From contig NZ_BIMB01000058.1 in the NCBI RefSeq assembly GCF_004000865.1, positions 1 through 44,461 of the forward strand: DNA of 44,461 nt. The letters are read 5' to 3'. Source of the DNA: Paenibacillus elgii NBRC 100335 (lineage in GTDB: Bacteria; Bacillota; Bacilli; Paenibacillales; NBRC-103111). A program made the translations under genes and the position numbers. This document shows positions 15,674-24,542 of the stretch, in pieces. The notes beneath the pieces were generated by a model that saw only the letters and a list, made by a program, of their open reading frames with translations, was not told the origin of the DNA and searched no databases. Every line of letters starts with the position of its first letter. Within the stretch, counting starts at the first letter, position 1.

Positions 15674-16288
15674 TTACGCCAGGGAGTCGTCTTCGGCTAA
15701 GTGTCGGCAGAGCATGCTAACTTGCAGCCGCCAAGCTTGTTCGTACAGCTGACCGTTTCCATTCAGCAAATAATGCAGGCCCATGCCGTCCATGAGCGAA
15801 AAGAGAAGCGCAGTCACGGATTCCAGCGTTTTTTCGTCGAGGGGACGGAGAGCCAGCCGGTTGAGCTGATGTCCCAAGAGCTCGGTAATTTTATCGGTGC
15901 AGCTTAGGAGGGCTTCCCGAAAATCCGCATTGAACATGCCTTCATGATAGAAGGAGAAAAAGGCTTTGAACGCTTTAAGATAAGGTTCAGGCACTCGGAA
16001 TATGGACTGCCCGAGCTGATGAAGAAACTGTTCCAAGTCCCGATACTCCTGCGCCATCGGCTCAAGGAGATCGTCGAACAAAATGTGGAGCGCGCCGTGA
16101 AGAATTTCGTCGATGGATTTGAAATGGTGAAATATATTGCTTTTGCTCACGCCTGTTAGCTGCGCGAGCTTGGCCGCCGATACCTCTTTGATGCCGTGCT
16201 CCGAAATGATGGCGATCGCAGCGTGTAAAATTCGTATTCGGGTTTGTTCGCCCTTTTCCATGCGCTTATCTTGTACTTTGGGATTCAT
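15674..16288 (-). CDS. TetR-family transcriptional regulator
   Basis: The protein has 204 residues from MNPKVQDKR, with AAAGGAG upstream. The N-terminal helix-turn-helix is typical: TRIRILHAAIAIISEHGIKEVSAAKLAQLTGVSKSNIFHHFKSIDEIL. The C-terminal all-helical region binds an unknown ligand. Gene order and paired palindromes (15632-15649 and 16320-16337) suggest that it represses itself and the following membrane protein/GNAT pair. Confidence 0.92.
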   Translation of the reverse strand: MNPKVQDKRMEKGEQTRIRILHAAIAIISEHGIKEVSAAKLAQLTGVSKSNIFHHFKSIDEILHGALHILFDDLLEPMAQEYRDLEQFLHQLGQSIFRVPEPYLKAFKAFFSFYHEGMFNADFREALLSCTDKITELLGHQLNRLALRPLDEKTLESVTALLFSLMDGMGLHYLLNGNGQLYEQAWRLQVSMLCRHLAEDDSLA

Positions 16289-16319
16289 GGCGAAGCTCCT
16301 TTCCGGATCATTATATAAC

Positions 16320-16337
16320 TGACCAACCGGACAGTCA
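16320..16337. promoter_or_regulatory. Second TetR operator-like site upstream of tetR
   Basis: TGACCAACCGGACAGTCA keeps the outer TGAC...GTCA and central CCGG symmetry and resembles one half of the perfect palindrome at 15632. It is 32 bp upstream of the tetR start, suitable for autoregulation. Confidence 0.5.
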
Positions 16338-16552
16338 ATATACTGATGATGTACAGATCGATGATTCAAAAGTGATATGGGCTGGCAGGAGAGTGAAAAA
16401 ATAGGTCTAATTTACCAGAAATATTGACAAATTGTGTCGAAAATCACATTGAAATGCCCTGCTTTTACCAGATATCATATAGTACATGCCGAATGGACGG
16501 GTAACCGTTGAATGTGCGTAAAAATTTTTTTAGCGGGAGAGGAATTTTTGGT

Positions 16553-17179
16553 ATGTTAACAAATTCAGAGCTTCGCCGGATGGCGAGGGAAAGCTTGCAA
16601 GGGAACTGGGTTAACGCGGTTCTTGGCGTTTTCATTTATGGGGTGATTCTTTCCGCATTGTCCTACATTCCGTTTATCGGATGGATTGGCACGATCGTGC
16701 TTACCGGACCTTTGACGTTCGGCCTGTACGGTTATTTTCTTGGCACGGTTCGCGGCGAGTTGACATCGGTCGGCAATTTGTTCGACGGATTCAATAACAA
16801 CCGGTTCGGGAATGCCTTGGTTCTAAATCTCGTGTCGGGCATTTTCATTTTCTTGTGGTCGCTGCTTCTTGTTGTACCGGGGATTATTGCGGCTTTGAGC
16901 TATTCGCAAGCGTATTTCATTATGCGCGACAATCCGGAAATGCCGGCTCTCGATGCTTTGCGTCAAAGCAAGGAAATGATGAACGGACACAAGACCCGGC
17001 TGTTCATGCTGTTCTTGAGCTTCATCGGGTGGATTGTGCTCGGGATGATTCCGCTCGGCCTCGGCATGTTCTGGGTACAGCCGTACATTTATGCGGCAAT
17101 GGCTGCGTTCTATGAAGAGTTGAAAAACCAGAATGTTGCTACGCCCTATGCGGAAGCGCCTCGCAGCTATACTCTCTAA
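16553..17179 (+). CDS. DUF975 family integral membrane protein
   Basis: The protein has 208 residues from the ATG at 16553 (MLTNSELRRMARESLQGNW), with GGAGAGGA 10 bases upstream. The N-terminal ELRRMARESLQGNWVNAV segment is characteristic of DUF975; about four to five membrane helices follow, with LLVVPGIIAALSYSQAYFIM and DALRQSKEMMNGHKTRLF typical of the family. Function unknown; members are found with cell-envelope genes. Followed by its own terminator. Confidence 0.85.
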   Translation: MLTNSELRRMARESLQGNWVNAVLGVFIYGVILSALSYIPFIGWIGTIVLTGPLTFGLYGYFLGTVRGELTSVGNLFDGFNNNRFGNALVLNLVSGIFIFLWSLLLVVPGIIAALSYSQAYFIMRDNPEMPALDALRQSKEMMNGHKTRLFMLFLSFIGWIVLGMIPLGLGMFWVQPYIYAAMAAFYEELKNQNVATPYAEAPRSYTL

Positions 17180-17222
17180 TTTGCCATGATTGTGGGGCTT
17201 CCGGTAAGCATATAACGAAAAG

Positions 17223-17266
17223 AGAGCTGTCTCCGTCGAATGACGGCAGGCAGCTCTGTTTTTTGC
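17223..17266 (+). terminator. Terminator after DUF975 gene
   Basis: AGAGCTG pairs with CAGCTCT around an inner CCGTC-GAAT-GACGG-type hairpin, then GTTTTTT. Confidence 0.8.
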
Positions 17267-17319
17267 GCTTATTCAAAGCCATCGCACCAGGGGAGGAGAA
17301 CTTCATCCGCTAAAGACGG

Positions 17320-17390
17320 AAAGCCCTGCAGGCTTGTCCGATCGGCTGTTCGTTGGAACGAACGCAGAGCAGACAAACGCTCAGGGCTTT
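17320..17390. repeat. 71-nt interrupted hairpin between convergent genes
   Basis: Three stacked stems enclose a 2-base loop: AAAGCCCTG/CAGGGCTTT (9 bp), CTTGTC/GACAAA (6 bp with one G-U) and GTTCGTT/AACGAAC (7 bp). Internal loops of similar length separate them. It lies 36 bp beyond the NlpC/P60 stop and may end that transcript, though no long T-run follows. Confidence 0.5.
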
Positions 17391-17426
17391 CGAAGGTACG
17401 GGAAACTTCCGTTCAGGTCATTAAAG

Positions 17427-17894
17427 TTACTTGTCAGTCATCACTTGCTTGTACTGCTCGTCCGACAGGACGCGCCGTGCCGTGACGTAACGCTTGGCGT
17501 AATAGGATTCACTGAGTTTCGTAACGGTGACGCCTTGATCCGTAGCAGAGTGATAGAACTTGCCTTCGCCTACGTATACGCCGACATGGGAGATCCCTTT
17601 ACCGTCGGTGTTGAAGAACACCAGGTCGCCGGGACGAAGCTGGTCTTTGGCCACCTCGGTACCAAGCTCGGCTTGGCCTTTGGACGTATGCGGCAGATCG
17701 ACGCCGAATTTGTCAAATACCCACGAAGTGTAACCCGAGCAATCGAAGCCTTTGGTCGTAGTGCCCGCATACTTGTAGGGCGTACCCATAGCCTCGTTAA
17801 CCGCTGAGCTTAGTGGGGTTTCTGCAAAAACGCTGCCAACCGAAATGCTGCAAAACAAGGTCAAAGAAAATGCAAAACCTACAAGCTTTTTCAA
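17427..17894 (-). CDS. Secreted NlpC/P60 peptidoglycan endopeptidase
   Basis: The protein has 155 residues from a TTG start, with GGAAGGGG upstream. A signal peptide (KK, hydrophobic core, VFA at 22-24) precedes a single NlpC/P60 domain with the catalytic Cys52 (GFDCSGY), His103 (SHVGVY) and His115 (YHS). It cleaves peptide stems of peptidoglycan outside the cell. There is no SH3 or LysM binding domain, so it is a minimal enzyme. A c-di-AMP riboswitch occupies the leader, a known arrangement for cell-wall hydrolases of this class. Confidence 0.93.
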   Translation of the reverse strand: MKKLVGFAFSLTLFCSISVGSVFAETPLSSAVNEAMGTPYKYAGTTTKGFDCSGYTSWVFDKFGVDLPHTSKGQAELGTEVAKDQLRPGDLVFFNTDGKGISHVGVYVGEGKFYHSATDQGVTVTKLSESYYAKRYVTARRVLSDEQYKQVMTDK

Positions 17895-17910
17895 AGAAGT
17901 TTCCCCTTCC

Positions 17911-18030
17911 GGTGCCTACGAGGTTAGCTTGAGGGTTCGGTTGAAGGTTCCCTATGATCACTCTACTGCGAGATCAATTCACCCAAAAATGGATCCCCCG
18001 TTTTCTGCGAACAGAAATTCGGCAAAATTT
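17911..18030 (-). ncRNA. c-di-AMP riboswitch (ydaO/yuaA type)
   Basis: Read on the minus strand, the leader contains in order a small hairpin (TTTCTG-TTCG-CAGAAA), GGGGGATCC, TTGGGTGAAT, CAGTAGAG, CCGAACCC and AGCTAACCTCGTAGGC. These match the conserved blocks of the ydaO-yuaA aptamer in the right order. It ends about 16 bases before the TTG start of the NlpC/P60 gene. High c-di-AMP would switch the hydrolase off. Exact ends are estimates. Confidence 0.88.
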
Positions 18031-18142
18031 TCTTTTTTTTATTCCGAGTACATATATTCGAGCCAACATGACGTTTTCCTCCCTTTGTCACATAATTGTC
18101 ACAGAATCAATGGTTATTTATGAAACTTTTTGTTTATAAGCT

Positions 18143-18184
18143 AAAAAGAACGTCATCTCCCGGCACTCTCGGAAGACGACGTTC
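18143..18184 (-). terminator. Terminator of the M1 peptidase/membrane protein operon
   Basis: On the minus strand GAACGTCGTCTTCCG pairs with CGGGAGATGACGTTC, followed by TTTTTAG. Confidence 0.8.
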
Positions 18185-18225
18185 TCGTATTTTGGCATAA
18201 TTTCACTTTACGAGGCAGGTTAGGG

Positions 18226-19038
18226 CTATGCCTTCTCCGCCCAAAGGGCATACTGCGTGCCGATCTCCCACACTTTGAAGAACATTTGCACCAGCCGGTA
18301 CGCCTGCATGAGAACGAGCGCAGCGAAGCCTGCCCACCAGAAAGACGACACCATCACGGCGGCGGCCAGCACTAGCGACAGAGCGGCGACCGCCAGCGCG
18401 GCCAGCGCGATGACCGGCAGATGCCGGAAGGCGAACAGCAGCGTGTATAGCGAGGACCTTCCGTCCGTTTTGCCGATCTGCAGGAACAGGAACAGCAGCT
18501 GCAGCAGGAACAGGTAAGCGGCGTACAAGGCCAAGGCGGGCAGCAGCGCCTGCCCCAACGAGATGTAGGAGGCATGGACGGCAAATTGCTTCGCGGCGTA
18601 AGGCACAAGCCAGTACAGCGGTCCGATCGACAGGACGAGCTGGAGCGCATACAGCCCGAGGAACGGGAAGAATAGTTTGCGGATGCCGGCCACAAACCGG
18701 TAACCCGCGTTCAGTTCCCCGTGCCGAAGGGAGTAGAAGACTCCGGCGTTCAGTGCGGGATGCAGCAGCATCCGGAGCCCGATCAGGCCGAGCCCCGTCC
18801 ATAGGTACGGTACGATCAGGTCGGTCTTCATCAGTTGAAACTGGCCCTCCACCCAGAACAGCCGTACCGACTCGCCGGGAAGCGCCCCGCCGGGATACCG
18901 GTGAAGGAGGGGGAGCACGACCGACTGAATGAGTTTATACAAGACGACGCCCCAAAGCAGGTTGTAGAAGAAGAGCGCGAAGACGGCGAACGGCTGATGC
19001 CAGGCGATGACCCAGCCTTTTTTGATCCGATTCCACAT
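18226..19038 (-). CDS. Multi-pass membrane protein, partner of M1 peptidase
   Basis: About 270 residues (starts at 19047 GTG, 19044 ATG or 19038 ATG; the last is best spaced from GAGGTG). About six membrane segments alternate with short loops; the N-terminus (MWNRIKKGWVIAWHQPFAVF) is basic and amphipathic. I do not recognise the family. The start overlaps or nearly touches the stop of the M1 peptidase gene, so the two are coupled and probably act together at the membrane. Confidence 0.72.
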   Translation of the reverse strand: MWNRIKKGWVIAWHQPFAVFALFFYNLLWGVVLYKLIQSVVLPLLHRYPGGALPGESVRLFWVEGQFQLMKTDLIVPYLWTGLGLIGLRMLLHPALNAGVFYSLRHGELNAGYRFVAGIRKLFFPFLGLYALQLVLSIGPLYWLVPYAAKQFAVHASYISLGQALLPALALYAAYLFLLQLLFLFLQIGKTDGRSSLYTLLFAFRHLPVIALAALAVAALSLVLAAAVMVSSFWWAGFAALVLMQAYRLVQMFFKVWEIGTQYALWAEKA

Positions 19039-19048
19039 GTTCATCACC

Positions 19049-21259
19049 TCACCAGACGACCCAGCCGAATAAGGTCTCCAAAAATTTGACGATCCCCATG
19101 TTCCATCGAACGGACAGCTTGGTATCGACCTCCGTTTTCATGAAGCTGTTGATCCGCTTGTTTTCCAGCACGATCGAATGCTGCGGGTCGAGCGATACCC
19201 AAGCGAGCGGAGAGGCGTGATTCAGCTTCATGATTACTTCGCTGTCGACACCGTCCCACGTCTTATCCAGCTCCGAGCCGTCGGCGAAGCGAAAGCGGAT
19301 CGGCACATTGTGGTACGTTCCGCCCAGCTTGCGAAGCTGTACGCTGTTCTCATAGACGGGCTGCCCGTTTTCGGTTGCGTTCCGAACCTTGATTCCGGTG
19401 ACGGCGTAGTCGACCATCATGCCGTTATAAATGTATTGATGGAAAAATTCCTGCCAGCTTAATTTCGTTACGTCCTCGACCGTCCTTTGAAAATCGGCCG
19501 TACCCGGATGCTTGAACTTCCAGCGCTGGAAGTAGGTGCGCAAAATTTTATCCATCGTCTCCGGCCCGGCCTGCCGTTCCATCGCCTTGAGCACAAGCTT
19601 GGCGCGGGTGTAGACATTCTCGGCGTATTGATTGTGTCCGCCGTAGCCCCACGAATGCAGCTTGAGCGCCGCCGGATTCGTAATGTAGCTTGATTCGACG
19701 AGCAGGTTCGGTCGCACGCCGTATTCCGCCTCCATAATCCGGTCTTCGGCATACGAAGTGAAGCCTTCGTCGAGCCACGCTTCCTCGAATTCATTGTTGG
19801 CCACCATCCCGTACCAGAACTGATGGCCGATCTCGTGCACGACGACCCGTTCAAGCTCTAGAGACGGGTTATCTTCTGCGGCTCCCCAGGCGGTAACGAG
19901 CGTCGGATACTCCATGCCTCCGGCCCCGTTGCCGTCCGCGGGGGGCACGACGATCGACAAGGTCGAATACGGATAGCTGCCGTACCATTGGGAATAGCGG
20001 GCCAGCGCTTTTTTGGCGGCGGTCATGTAGCGGGCCTTGAGGCGTTCATGCTTCGGATCGAGATACAGCTTGATGCGGACGCCGGGCACATGGGGAGTAG
20101 CGTAAGGCTCTTCGAAATAAACGAAATGCGGCGAGGCCGACCAGGCAAAATCATGCACGTCGTCGGCATAGAAGGTATAGGTTCTCGTCTTGCCGTCGTC
20201 GGCGACGGGTTTGGTGGGAAACCCGGTGGCCGCAACGGTATAAGCGGAGGGAACCTTCAGCTTGACGTCGAAAATGCCGAAGTCCGAATAAAATTCCGAG
20301 TTGCCGTGATATTGGTGCAGATTCCAGCCATCGTCCGCCCGACCGCGGACTCCTTTGGGCTCATATACGGCAACTTTCGGAAACCATTGGCCGGCCATGA
20401 CGAAATCTCCGGCGTACCCCATCCGGGCGAACACCTGGGGCAGCTTGACCGAAAAATCGGTGCGCAGCGTCACCCGCTCGCCGGGTCCGACCGCTTTGGG
20501 CAGCGGCACTTTGATCAGCGTCCGGTCATCCTTGTTCCCGTCGTCAGGCTGGACGTATTCGATCCGGTCGCTGAGCTCGATTTCGTTGCCGTCCAGCGTC
20601 TTGATCGAGCTGACGGTCATGCCTCCGAAGCTGCCTTCCTTGCTCGCGTCCTGCCGCAGCTTTCCGCCGGATTCCTTCATGAAGGTCGATTTCTTCGATT
20701 CGAAGGCGTTCGGATACAAATGAAAATACAATTCCTGAACGGGTGCGCTTCCAGGGTTTTTCCAGGTAAATGCCGACGTGCCGCGGATCGATTTGCCCTG
20801 CGCATCCAGCTCCGCGCTCAGATGATATTCCACGATTCGCTCGCTAAGTGGCTTCGGAGCCGGCTTCTCCGCCGGGCGTGCCGGCAGGCTGGGAGGCGCG
20901 GGCGGAGGCGCGACCGGTTCGTTCAAGCGCGCGCCGACCGGGAGCGCCCCGCCGGAGGGCAGGAAGATACCCGTAGACGAGCCGTCCGCTTGTCCTCTGG
21001 CGGAAGGCCAGCGGGGCGCGGCGACGACGGCGCGCCCCGTCGTCGAAGGGACGGGCTTGAGCATCGTCAGCGGGTTTGCCGGTTCGTCTGCAGGAAAGAC
21101 GGAAGGCAGGGCGGCATCTGCGGGCAGCGTCCACCCTGCCGCCGACTTGACCGGCTGCGGGCCGGATTCCGGCAGGACGTTCGTCAGCAGCGTGGCCGTG
21201 AAGGTAAGAGCAAAGATCGAGCCCCATGTTGCGATTCGGTAGCCGAGTCGTATTTTCAT
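19049..21259 (-). CDS. M1-family metallopeptidase, membrane-anchored
   Basis: The protein has 736 residues. An N-terminal hydrophobic segment (about 8-30) should anchor or export it. A Pro/Ala-rich linker (about 80-145) follows. The catalytic domain contains GGMEYPTLV (equivalent to the GAMEN substrate loop) and the zinc site HEIGHQFWYG (about 475) with the downstream ligand in NEFEEAWLDEG. M1 enzymes are aminopeptidases; this architecture, with an outside-facing catalytic domain, points to degradation of extracellular peptides or proteins. GGGGTG precedes the ATG. Confidence 0.88.
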   Translation of the reverse strand: MKIRLGYRIATWGSIFALTFTATLLTNVLPESGPQPVKSAAGWTLPADAALPSVFPADEPANPLTMLKPVPSTTGRAVVAAPRWPSARGQADGSSTGIFLPSGGALPVGARLNEPVAPPPAPPSLPARPAEKPAPKPLSERIVEYHLSAELDAQGKSIRGTSAFTWKNPGSAPVQELYFHLYPNAFESKKSTFMKESGGKLRQDASKEGSFGGMTVSSIKTLDGNEIELSDRIEYVQPDDGNKDDRTLIKVPLPKAVGPGERVTLRTDFSVKLPQVFARMGYAGDFVMAGQWFPKVAVYEPKGVRGRADDGWNLHQYHGNSEFYSDFGIFDVKLKVPSAYTVAATGFPTKPVADDGKTRTYTFYADDVHDFAWSASPHFVYFEEPYATPHVPGVRIKLYLDPKHERLKARYMTAAKKALARYSQWYGSYPYSTLSIVVPPADGNGAGGMEYPTLVTAWGAAEDNPSLELERVVVHEIGHQFWYGMVANNEFEEAWLDEGFTSYAEDRIMEAEYGVRPNLLVESSYITNPAALKLHSWGYGGHNQYAENVYTRAKLVLKAMERQAGPETMDKILRTYFQRWKFKHPGTADFQRTVEDVTKLSWQEFFHQYIYNGMMVDYAVTGIKVRNATENGQPVYENSVQLRKLGGTYHNVPIRFRFADGSELDKTWDGVDSEVIMKLNHASPLAWVSLDPQHSIVLENKRINSFMKTEVDTKLSVRWNMGIVKFLETLFGWVVW

Positions 21260-21367
21260 CCAATATTCACCCCGTTGACAAGCATCTACAGCATGTATAT
21301 GTGGGGGGGACGAGGATTATTTCTACCGTCGCGAAAAAGAATCGGCGGCTGTTCATAAGAGCCGAGC

Positions 21368-21396
21368 TTGCCGGGGGGACCGCTTTTTAGTACAAT
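21368..21396 (+). promoter_or_regulatory. Putative ywhD promoter
   Basis: TTGCCG (21368-21373), 17-bp spacer, TACAAT (21391-21396), about 90 bp before the ywhD start in the divergent gap. Confidence 0.5.
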
Positions 21397-21487
21397 TTTG
21401 ATATCCGCAGCTTCAGGCTGCCGCTTGACTGCAGCGGATTGGGACATTGGGAATCGCTTATTATCACGTGAAACAGGTGGTGCACGG

Positions 21488-22015
21488 ATGGATATAAATG
21501 AACAAAACGCGCAGGCGGCGGACACGAAGAAGAAGCTGCCGACCTTGAACATCGTCAGCAGCAAGGAGACGAAGCACCGCGGCTTCGGGCAGGGCTCCAT
21601 CGATCTGAGCCAGCTCTCCAGCGTTATTATCGACGGAGCGGAGGCGTATCTCGATCTGGGGGCGCTCCACGCGAAGAGCAAGGTGGAGAAAGGCATCAAG
21701 TTTACCGTCAACGCCGATGAAGTGCCGAACGGCCGTCCGTGCTGGATCGTATGGGTGGCGGTCGATTTTAAGGAAGAGGGCAAATACTACGCCGGTGTCA
21801 CCTCCTGCGAGATGCGGATCGATACCGAAGCGCGCAAAGGCTGGAAGCTGCTCGTCGACCATGTGAACCGGATGGATTATGCGCTCAAACGCCGCATCAT
21901 GCTGGACAATCTCGGGCCGGAGCAGAAGGTGGCGCTGAAGCAATTGCTGGTGGACAACGATCCGGACATGTGGCAACGTTCCGATGCCGCGCTGCATGAA
22001 GCGCTGGACAATTAA
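21488..22015 (+). CDS. ywhD: YwhD-family protein
   Basis: The protein has 175 residues from the ATG at 21488, with AGGTGG 7 bases upstream. It matches YwhD in composition and in its signature stretches: LNIVSSKETKHRGFGQGSIDLSQ, PCWIVWVAVDFKEEGKYYAGV and the C-terminal VDHVNRMDYALKR helix. Function unknown. Its position next to the class A penicillin-binding protein and speE/speB is the same as in Bacillus, which supports the assignment. Confidence 0.85.
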   Translation: MDINEQNAQAADTKKKLPTLNIVSSKETKHRGFGQGSIDLSQLSSVIIDGAEAYLDLGALHAKSKVEKGIKFTVNADEVPNGRPCWIVWVAVDFKEEGKYYAGVTSCEMRIDTEARKGWKLLVDHVNRMDYALKRRIMLDNLGPEQKVALKQLLVDNDPDMWQRSDAALHEALDN

Positions 22016-22103
22016 AAATTTTGTACATTATGTGACGGTCTTGTACCGTTTGCTATAACAATGTATACTAATGGCTAGTATATGCATCATATACTAGGAC
22101 AGC

Positions 22104-22132
22104 AAAAAGGCAGACCGTAGGTCTGCCTTTTT
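22104..22132. terminator. Bidirectional terminator between ywhD and pbpG
   Basis: AAAAAGGCAGACC-GTA-GGTCTGCCTTTTT is symmetric with A- and T-runs on either side, so it can end both convergent transcripts. Confidence 0.9.
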
Positions 22133-22192
22133 GTGTTTCCGCTAACAATACATTTTCTGCCTGCCCTGCGCCATTCTTTTTGTCCCCGGCTT

Positions 22193-24259
22193 TTAGCTGC
22201 TCCACCAGCGCTTCAGATCCTCCCACCAGGAACGGTTCTGCTTTCCTTTGCCGGCTTTGCCAGCATCATTGTTCCCGGGCTGCTGCGTGCAGTATTCCGT
22301 CGGCTCCGTCCCTTGAATGAACGTTTCCAACCGCGAGCCCGGGCAGTCGTCGTTCCCCAGCTTGCCGGTCGCCGGGTCGACATAGACGCTCACGACGCCT
22401 TCCGGTACCGGGAACAGCTTCGGTGGCACCGATTCCAGTGTCCGCTCGGTAAATTCCGCGAAGAGTGGCGCGGCCAGGTGCGATTCGACGTTGTTGATGT
22501 TGCGCCCTTTGTCATAACCCACCCAGACGGCGGTCGACAGCTCGGGTGTGTAGCCGACGAGCCAGGCGTCCGTGTCCGTCGTGCCGGTTTTGCCCGCTAC
22601 AGGGCGCTTGATCACGCTGGACACGCGGCTGCCCGTGCCGCCCTGGTCGAAGACGCTCTCCATCAGCTGCGTCAGCACATAGGTATATGCGGGCTCGATG
22701 ACCGTTTCCTGCTTCGGATTCGCCTCGTACAGCACCCGCCCGCGACGGTCCTCGATGCGCACGATAGCCGTCGGCTCGACACGCACGCCCTGGTTGGCGA
22801 GGATGCCGAAGGCCGAAGCCATCTCGTAAGGGCTGACAGGGAACGTGCCCAGCGCGAGCGAAGGCATCGGCTTCATCGGGCTCGTGATTCCCATACGGCG
22901 GGCCATTTCAATGACGCGATCCGGTCCGGTTTCCAGCACCGTATGCACGGCGTAGATGTTATCCGATTTGGCGATGGCCGTCCGCATGTCGATCCAATCG
23001 TAGTAGGCGTTGCCGAAGTTGTTCGGCGTATAGGTTTGCCGTCCCTGATCGTAGGTGAACGTCGTCGGCTCGCTTTTGTAGCGGGTGGCCGGGGTGAAGC
23101 CCTTTTCCTTCAGCGCCGTCAAATACACGATCGGCTTGAACGAGGACCCCGGCTGCCGTGTGCTGGACAGCGCCCGGTTATATTGGTTTTGGGCGTAATT
23201 GCGTCCGCCGACCATCGCTTTGACGTATCCGCTGCGCGGATCGATGGCAACAAGCGCCGCCTGCAGCTCCGGATAGTTTTCCAGCTGCTTCGCTACGACC
23301 TCCTCGGCGACAGCTTGCGCCTTCAAGTCCAGCGTCGTATAAATCCGCAGGCCGCTTTCGACGAATTCCTTGTCTTCGAGGCCGAGCAGATCGGCCGCCT
23401 CGCCTCGCACATAGTCGCGGAAGTAGGGGGCCGTCACCGCTTTTTTATGCTCCTCCAGCGGCAGAATGTGCAGCTTTTCCTTCGCTGCCCGGTCCGCCTC
23501 AGCTGAAGTGATGTATCCGGCTTCCACCATGGTCTGCAGCACCGTTTTTTGCCGTTCCAGCGCACTGTCCATATCGTAGTAAGGCGAATAATAACGCGGT
23601 CCTTTCGGGATGCCGGCGAGCAGCGCGCTTTCGGCCAGCGTCAGATCCTTGGCTTCTTTCCCGAAGAAAAGCTTCGCCGCCGCCCCGATGCCGTACGTCG
23701 CATGCCCGTAATAAATTTGATTCAAATATTGCTCCAAAATTTGGTCCTTGCTCATTTGCAGTTCCATCTGCACGGCATAATACGTTTCCTTGATTTTGCG
23801 GGTCCACGTCCGCTCGTGCGACAAGTACAGATTGCGCGCGAGCTGCTGCGTGATCGTGCCGGCCCCCTGCACCTTGGACATATGCTGGAGGTTGACCCAG
23901 GCCGCCCGGACGATCCCCTTCGGATCGAACCCGTAGTGCTGGTAGAACGTGCGGTCCTCGACCGCCAGCGTCGCATCGAGCAGCTTCGGGGCAATGTCCT
24001 TCAGCGATACGCTCTGCCGGTTTTTCGCCGCGCCGTACGCTTCGATCAGCTCGCTGTGCACATCGTACATTTCCGACGCCGTGTCCGTCTTGGACACGGG
24101 AAGCGCCTGCGAGCGCATGAACAGCAGCAGCACGATCATAATACCGGCGCCGAGCAGCAGGCACGTCAACGAAAACGACAGCCACGCTTTGAGCCGCCGG
24201 GCAAAGCGGAGTGCTCCGCCGTCTTCCGGCGCAGGCTGTTTTTTGGGCATGTCCGACAC
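22193..24259 (-). CDS. pbpG: Class A penicillin-binding protein (transglycosylase/transpeptidase)
   Basis: The protein has 688 residues from a GTG start, with AAGGAG 10 bases upstream. One N-terminal membrane helix (about 32-52). The glycosyltransferase domain (about 65-240) has LAVEDRTFYQHYGFD and GAGTITQQLARN. The transpeptidase domain (about 330-600) has SSFK (active Ser about 372), SDN and KTGTTD. It polymerises and cross-links peptidoglycan. Neighbours ywhD, speE and speB place it at the ywhE/pbpG locus of Bacillus. The C-terminal tail is short and charged. Confidence 0.93.
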   Translation of the reverse strand: MSDMPKKQPAPEDGGALRFARRLKAWLSFSLTCLLLGAGIMIVLLLFMRSQALPVSKTDTASEMYDVHSELIEAYGAAKNRQSVSLKDIAPKLLDATLAVEDRTFYQHYGFDPKGIVRAAWVNLQHMSKVQGAGTITQQLARNLYLSHERTWTRKIKETYYAVQMELQMSKDQILEQYLNQIYYGHATYGIGAAAKLFFGKEAKDLTLAESALLAGIPKGPRYYSPYYDMDSALERQKTVLQTMVEAGYITSAEADRAAKEKLHILPLEEHKKAVTAPYFRDYVRGEAADLLGLEDKEFVESGLRIYTTLDLKAQAVAEEVVAKQLENYPELQAALVAIDPRSGYVKAMVGGRNYAQNQYNRALSSTRQPGSSFKPIVYLTALKEKGFTPATRYKSEPTTFTYDQGRQTYTPNNFGNAYYDWIDMRTAIAKSDNIYAVHTVLETGPDRVIEMARRMGITSPMKPMPSLALGTFPVSPYEMASAFGILANQGVRVEPTAIVRIEDRRGRVLYEANPKQETVIEPAYTYVLTQLMESVFDQGGTGSRVSSVIKRPVAGKTGTTDTDAWLVGYTPELSTAVWVGYDKGRNINNVESHLAAPLFAEFTERTLESVPPKLFPVPEGVVSVYVDPATGKLGNDDCPGSRLETFIQGTEPTEYCTQQPGNNDAGKAGKGKQNRSWWEDLKRWWSS

Positions 24260-24401
24260 GTTCCGTCAGCTCCTTCCGTCTTTCCGCCGATGCTTTCCCC
24301 CGCTATTCCCAGTATGGAAAAACATAGCAGCGCATATTCACGAGGGACAGGCGGAAACGTTAATTTTTTTTGAAAAACGAACGGAACGACCCTCTTTGTA
24401 T

Positions 24402-24429
24402 TTGCAATTTTGGGGAGATACTCTATAAT
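24402..24429 (+). promoter_or_regulatory. speE promoter
   Basis: TTGCAA (24402-24407), 16-bp spacer, TATAAT (24424-24429), about 110 bp before speE. Confidence 0.6.
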
Positions 24430-24542
24430 ACAATTTGACATGCCAGAGACAAGCTGAATCCTTGGAAAAAAGCAGATGTCCGCCCGTCTTCCGGCCCTTG
24501 TCCGGCCGGCCCTAACGAACCGAACGAAAGGTGGAATTACAT

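Noticed and set aside
17281..17345. Resemblance to a c-di-GMP-I riboswitch (ACGGAAAGCC, CAGGGG nearby)
   Set aside because: Conserved blocks do not follow in the right order, and no gene lies downstream on that strand. The segment is better explained by the hairpin at 17320-17390.
19988..21358. A 456-codon plus-strand frame opposite the M1 peptidase, and a similar one at 22133-23506 opposite the penicillin-binding protein
   Set aside because: Both are opposite genes with complete catalytic motifs, have no ribosome binding site, and show Arg-rich shadow composition.
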